DNA from: Giesbergeria sp.
Lineage (GTDB): Bacteria; Pseudomonadota; Gammaproteobacteria; Burkholderiales; Burkholderiaceae_C
Length of the DNA stretch: 6,860 nt
Reading direction: 5' to 3'
Assembly: GCA_030690515.1 (NCBI GenBank)
Contig: JAUYGP010000737.1
Coordinates: forward strand, 1-6,860
Shown here: positions 5,954 to 6,860 of the stretch, piece by piece
Layout of the letters: every line of letters begins with the position of its first letter
Numbering within the stretch: position 1 is the first letter of the stretch
The notes under the pieces: model-generated
What the model was told of the DNA's origin: nothing
Seen by the model: only the letters and a program-made list of their open reading frames with translations
Database searches by the model: none
Translations under genes and position numbers: made by a program

Positions 5954-6860
5954 TAGGCCTTGCTTGAGCGAGGCTTCGATGAAGGCGTCGAGGTCGCCGT
6001 CCAACACTTTCTGTGTGGCGGAGATTTCGACGTTGGTGCGCAGGTCCTTGATACGGCTGTTGTCCAGCACGTAGCTACGGATCTGGTGGCCCCAGCCGAC
6101 ATCGGTCTTGGTGTCTTCGAGTTTTTGCGCTTCTTCCTGGCGCTTGCGCATCTCGAAGTCGTAGAGCTTGGAGCGCAGGCGCTGCCATGCAATATCACGG
6201 TTGCCGTGCTGGCTGCGGCCGTCCTGGCATTGCACCACGATGCCGGTGGGCATGTGCGTCAGGCGCACCGCCGAGTCGGTCTTGTTGATGTGCTGGCCAC
6301 CGGCGCCGCTGGCGCGGTAGGTGTCGGTGCGCACGTCGGCCGGGTTGATATTGATCTCGATCGAGTCATCAATATCGGGGTAGACGAACACGCTGGCAAA
6401 GCTGGTGTGGCGGCCCCCCGAGCTGTCGAACGGGCTTTTGCGGACCAGGCGGTGCACGCCGGTTTCGGTGCGCAGCAGGCCGTAGGCGTATTCGCCTTCG
6501 ATGCGGATGGTCGCACCCTTGATGCCGGCGACATCGCCCGGCGTCTCGTCATCCACGCTGGTCTTGAAACCCTTGCGTTCGGCGTAGCGCAGGTACTGGC
6601 GCAGCAGCATGCTGGCCCAGTCGCAGGCTTCGGTGCCGCCTGCGCCGGCCTGGATGTCGAGGTAGCAGTTGAGCGGATCGGCCTCGTGGCGGAACATGCG
6701 GCGGAATTCGAGTTCCTCAATATCCGGGCTCAGCTTGGCGGCTTCCTGCTCGATCGTGAGTAGCCCTGCCTCGTCGTCTTCGTCGCGGCTCATTTCGAAC
6801 AACTCAGTGTTGTCGGCCAGCTCGCGCGTCAGGCGCTCCAGCGTGAGCACCACGCCGTCG
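5951..6860 (-). CDS. prfB: Peptide chain release factor 2, N-terminal part outside the window
   Basis: RF2 reads UAA and UGA stop codons in the ribosomal A site and triggers release of the finished peptide. The stop-codon-reading tripeptide SPF is encoded at 6436-6428, in RKSPFDSSGGRHTS, and the catalytic GGQ at 6301-6293, in RASGAGGQHINKTDS; SPF rather than PxT makes this RF2, not RF1. The frame stays open to the window edge. The GTG at 6853 is almost certainly internal, because E. coli RF2 (365 residues) has roughly 65 more residues upstream; about 302 are present here. The known programmed frameshift site of prfB, near codon 25, would therefore lie outside the window and cannot be judged. 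The residue two before GAGGQ is Ala, as in most bacteria, rather than the Thr246 of E. coli K-12. The gene leads a probable cotranscribed run with pepN and fbp; any promoter is upstream, out of view. Confidence 0.97.
   Translation of the reverse strand, partial: DGVVLTLERLTRELADNTELFEMSRDEDDEAGLLTIEQEAAKLSPDIEELEFRRMFRHEADPLNCYLDIQAGAGGTEACDWASMLLRQYLRYAERKGFKTSVDDETPGDVAGIKGATIRIEGEYAYGLLRTETGVHRLVRKSPFDSSGGRHTSFASVFVYPDIDDSIEININPADVRTDTYRASGAGGQHINKTDSAVRLTHMPTGIVVQCQDGRSQHGNRDIAWQRLRSKLYDFEMRKRQEEAQKLEDTKTDVGWGHQIRSYVLDNSRIKDLRTNVEISATQKVLDGDLDAFIEASLKQGL

Noticed and set aside
6851..6853. GTG at 6853 as the start of prfB
   Set aside because: The reading frame continues to the window edge and RF2 normally has about 65 more residues, so this Val is internal.

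Overview
The window looks like a chromosomal segment of a GC-rich betaproteobacterium, most likely Burkholderiales and close to Comamonadaceae (Acidovorax-like). This rests on the protein sequences (release factor 2, aminopeptidase N, class I fructose-1,6-bisphosphatase, and a short SSB-like protein of a type I associate with that group) and on sampled 60-base lines of 70-75% GC. The assignment comes from reading, not from a search.

Layout. The left part is on the + strand: an AT-rich gene for a PstS-type periplasmic phosphate-binding protein (119-1216), a 331-bp gene-free spacer rich in inverted repeats (1217-1547), and a small OB-fold single-stranded-DNA-binding-like protein (1548-1934). 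The right part is on the - strand, read from the right edge leftwards: prfB (partial, cut by the window end), pepN, fbp, then tRNA-Thr(CGT) and a strong intrinsic terminator. The two groups converge at about 1935-2110.

The - strand genes form a tight run. prfB/pepN and pepN/fbp are 9 and 10 bp apart, and at both junctions the TAA stop is the first part of the next gene's Shine-Dalgarno sequence (TAAGGA...). This implies one transcript with translational coupling. The tRNA gene starts 11 bp after the fbp stop and has its own TATAAT, which overlaps that stop codon. The proteins do unrelated housekeeping jobs (translation termination, peptide turnover, gluconeogenesis), so I read the cluster as a shared transcript rather than a pathway.

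No defence system, mobile element, CRISPR array or clearly new multi-gene system is visible. The points most worth a second look are: an AT-rich, palindromic, repeat-like segment inside the pepN reading frame (about 4091-4160) that encodes what looks like an extra loop; the compositionally foreign, orphan pstS with a changed phosphate-site loop; the inverted repeats between pstS and the ssb-like gene; and the overlap of the tRNA promoter with the fbp stop codon.
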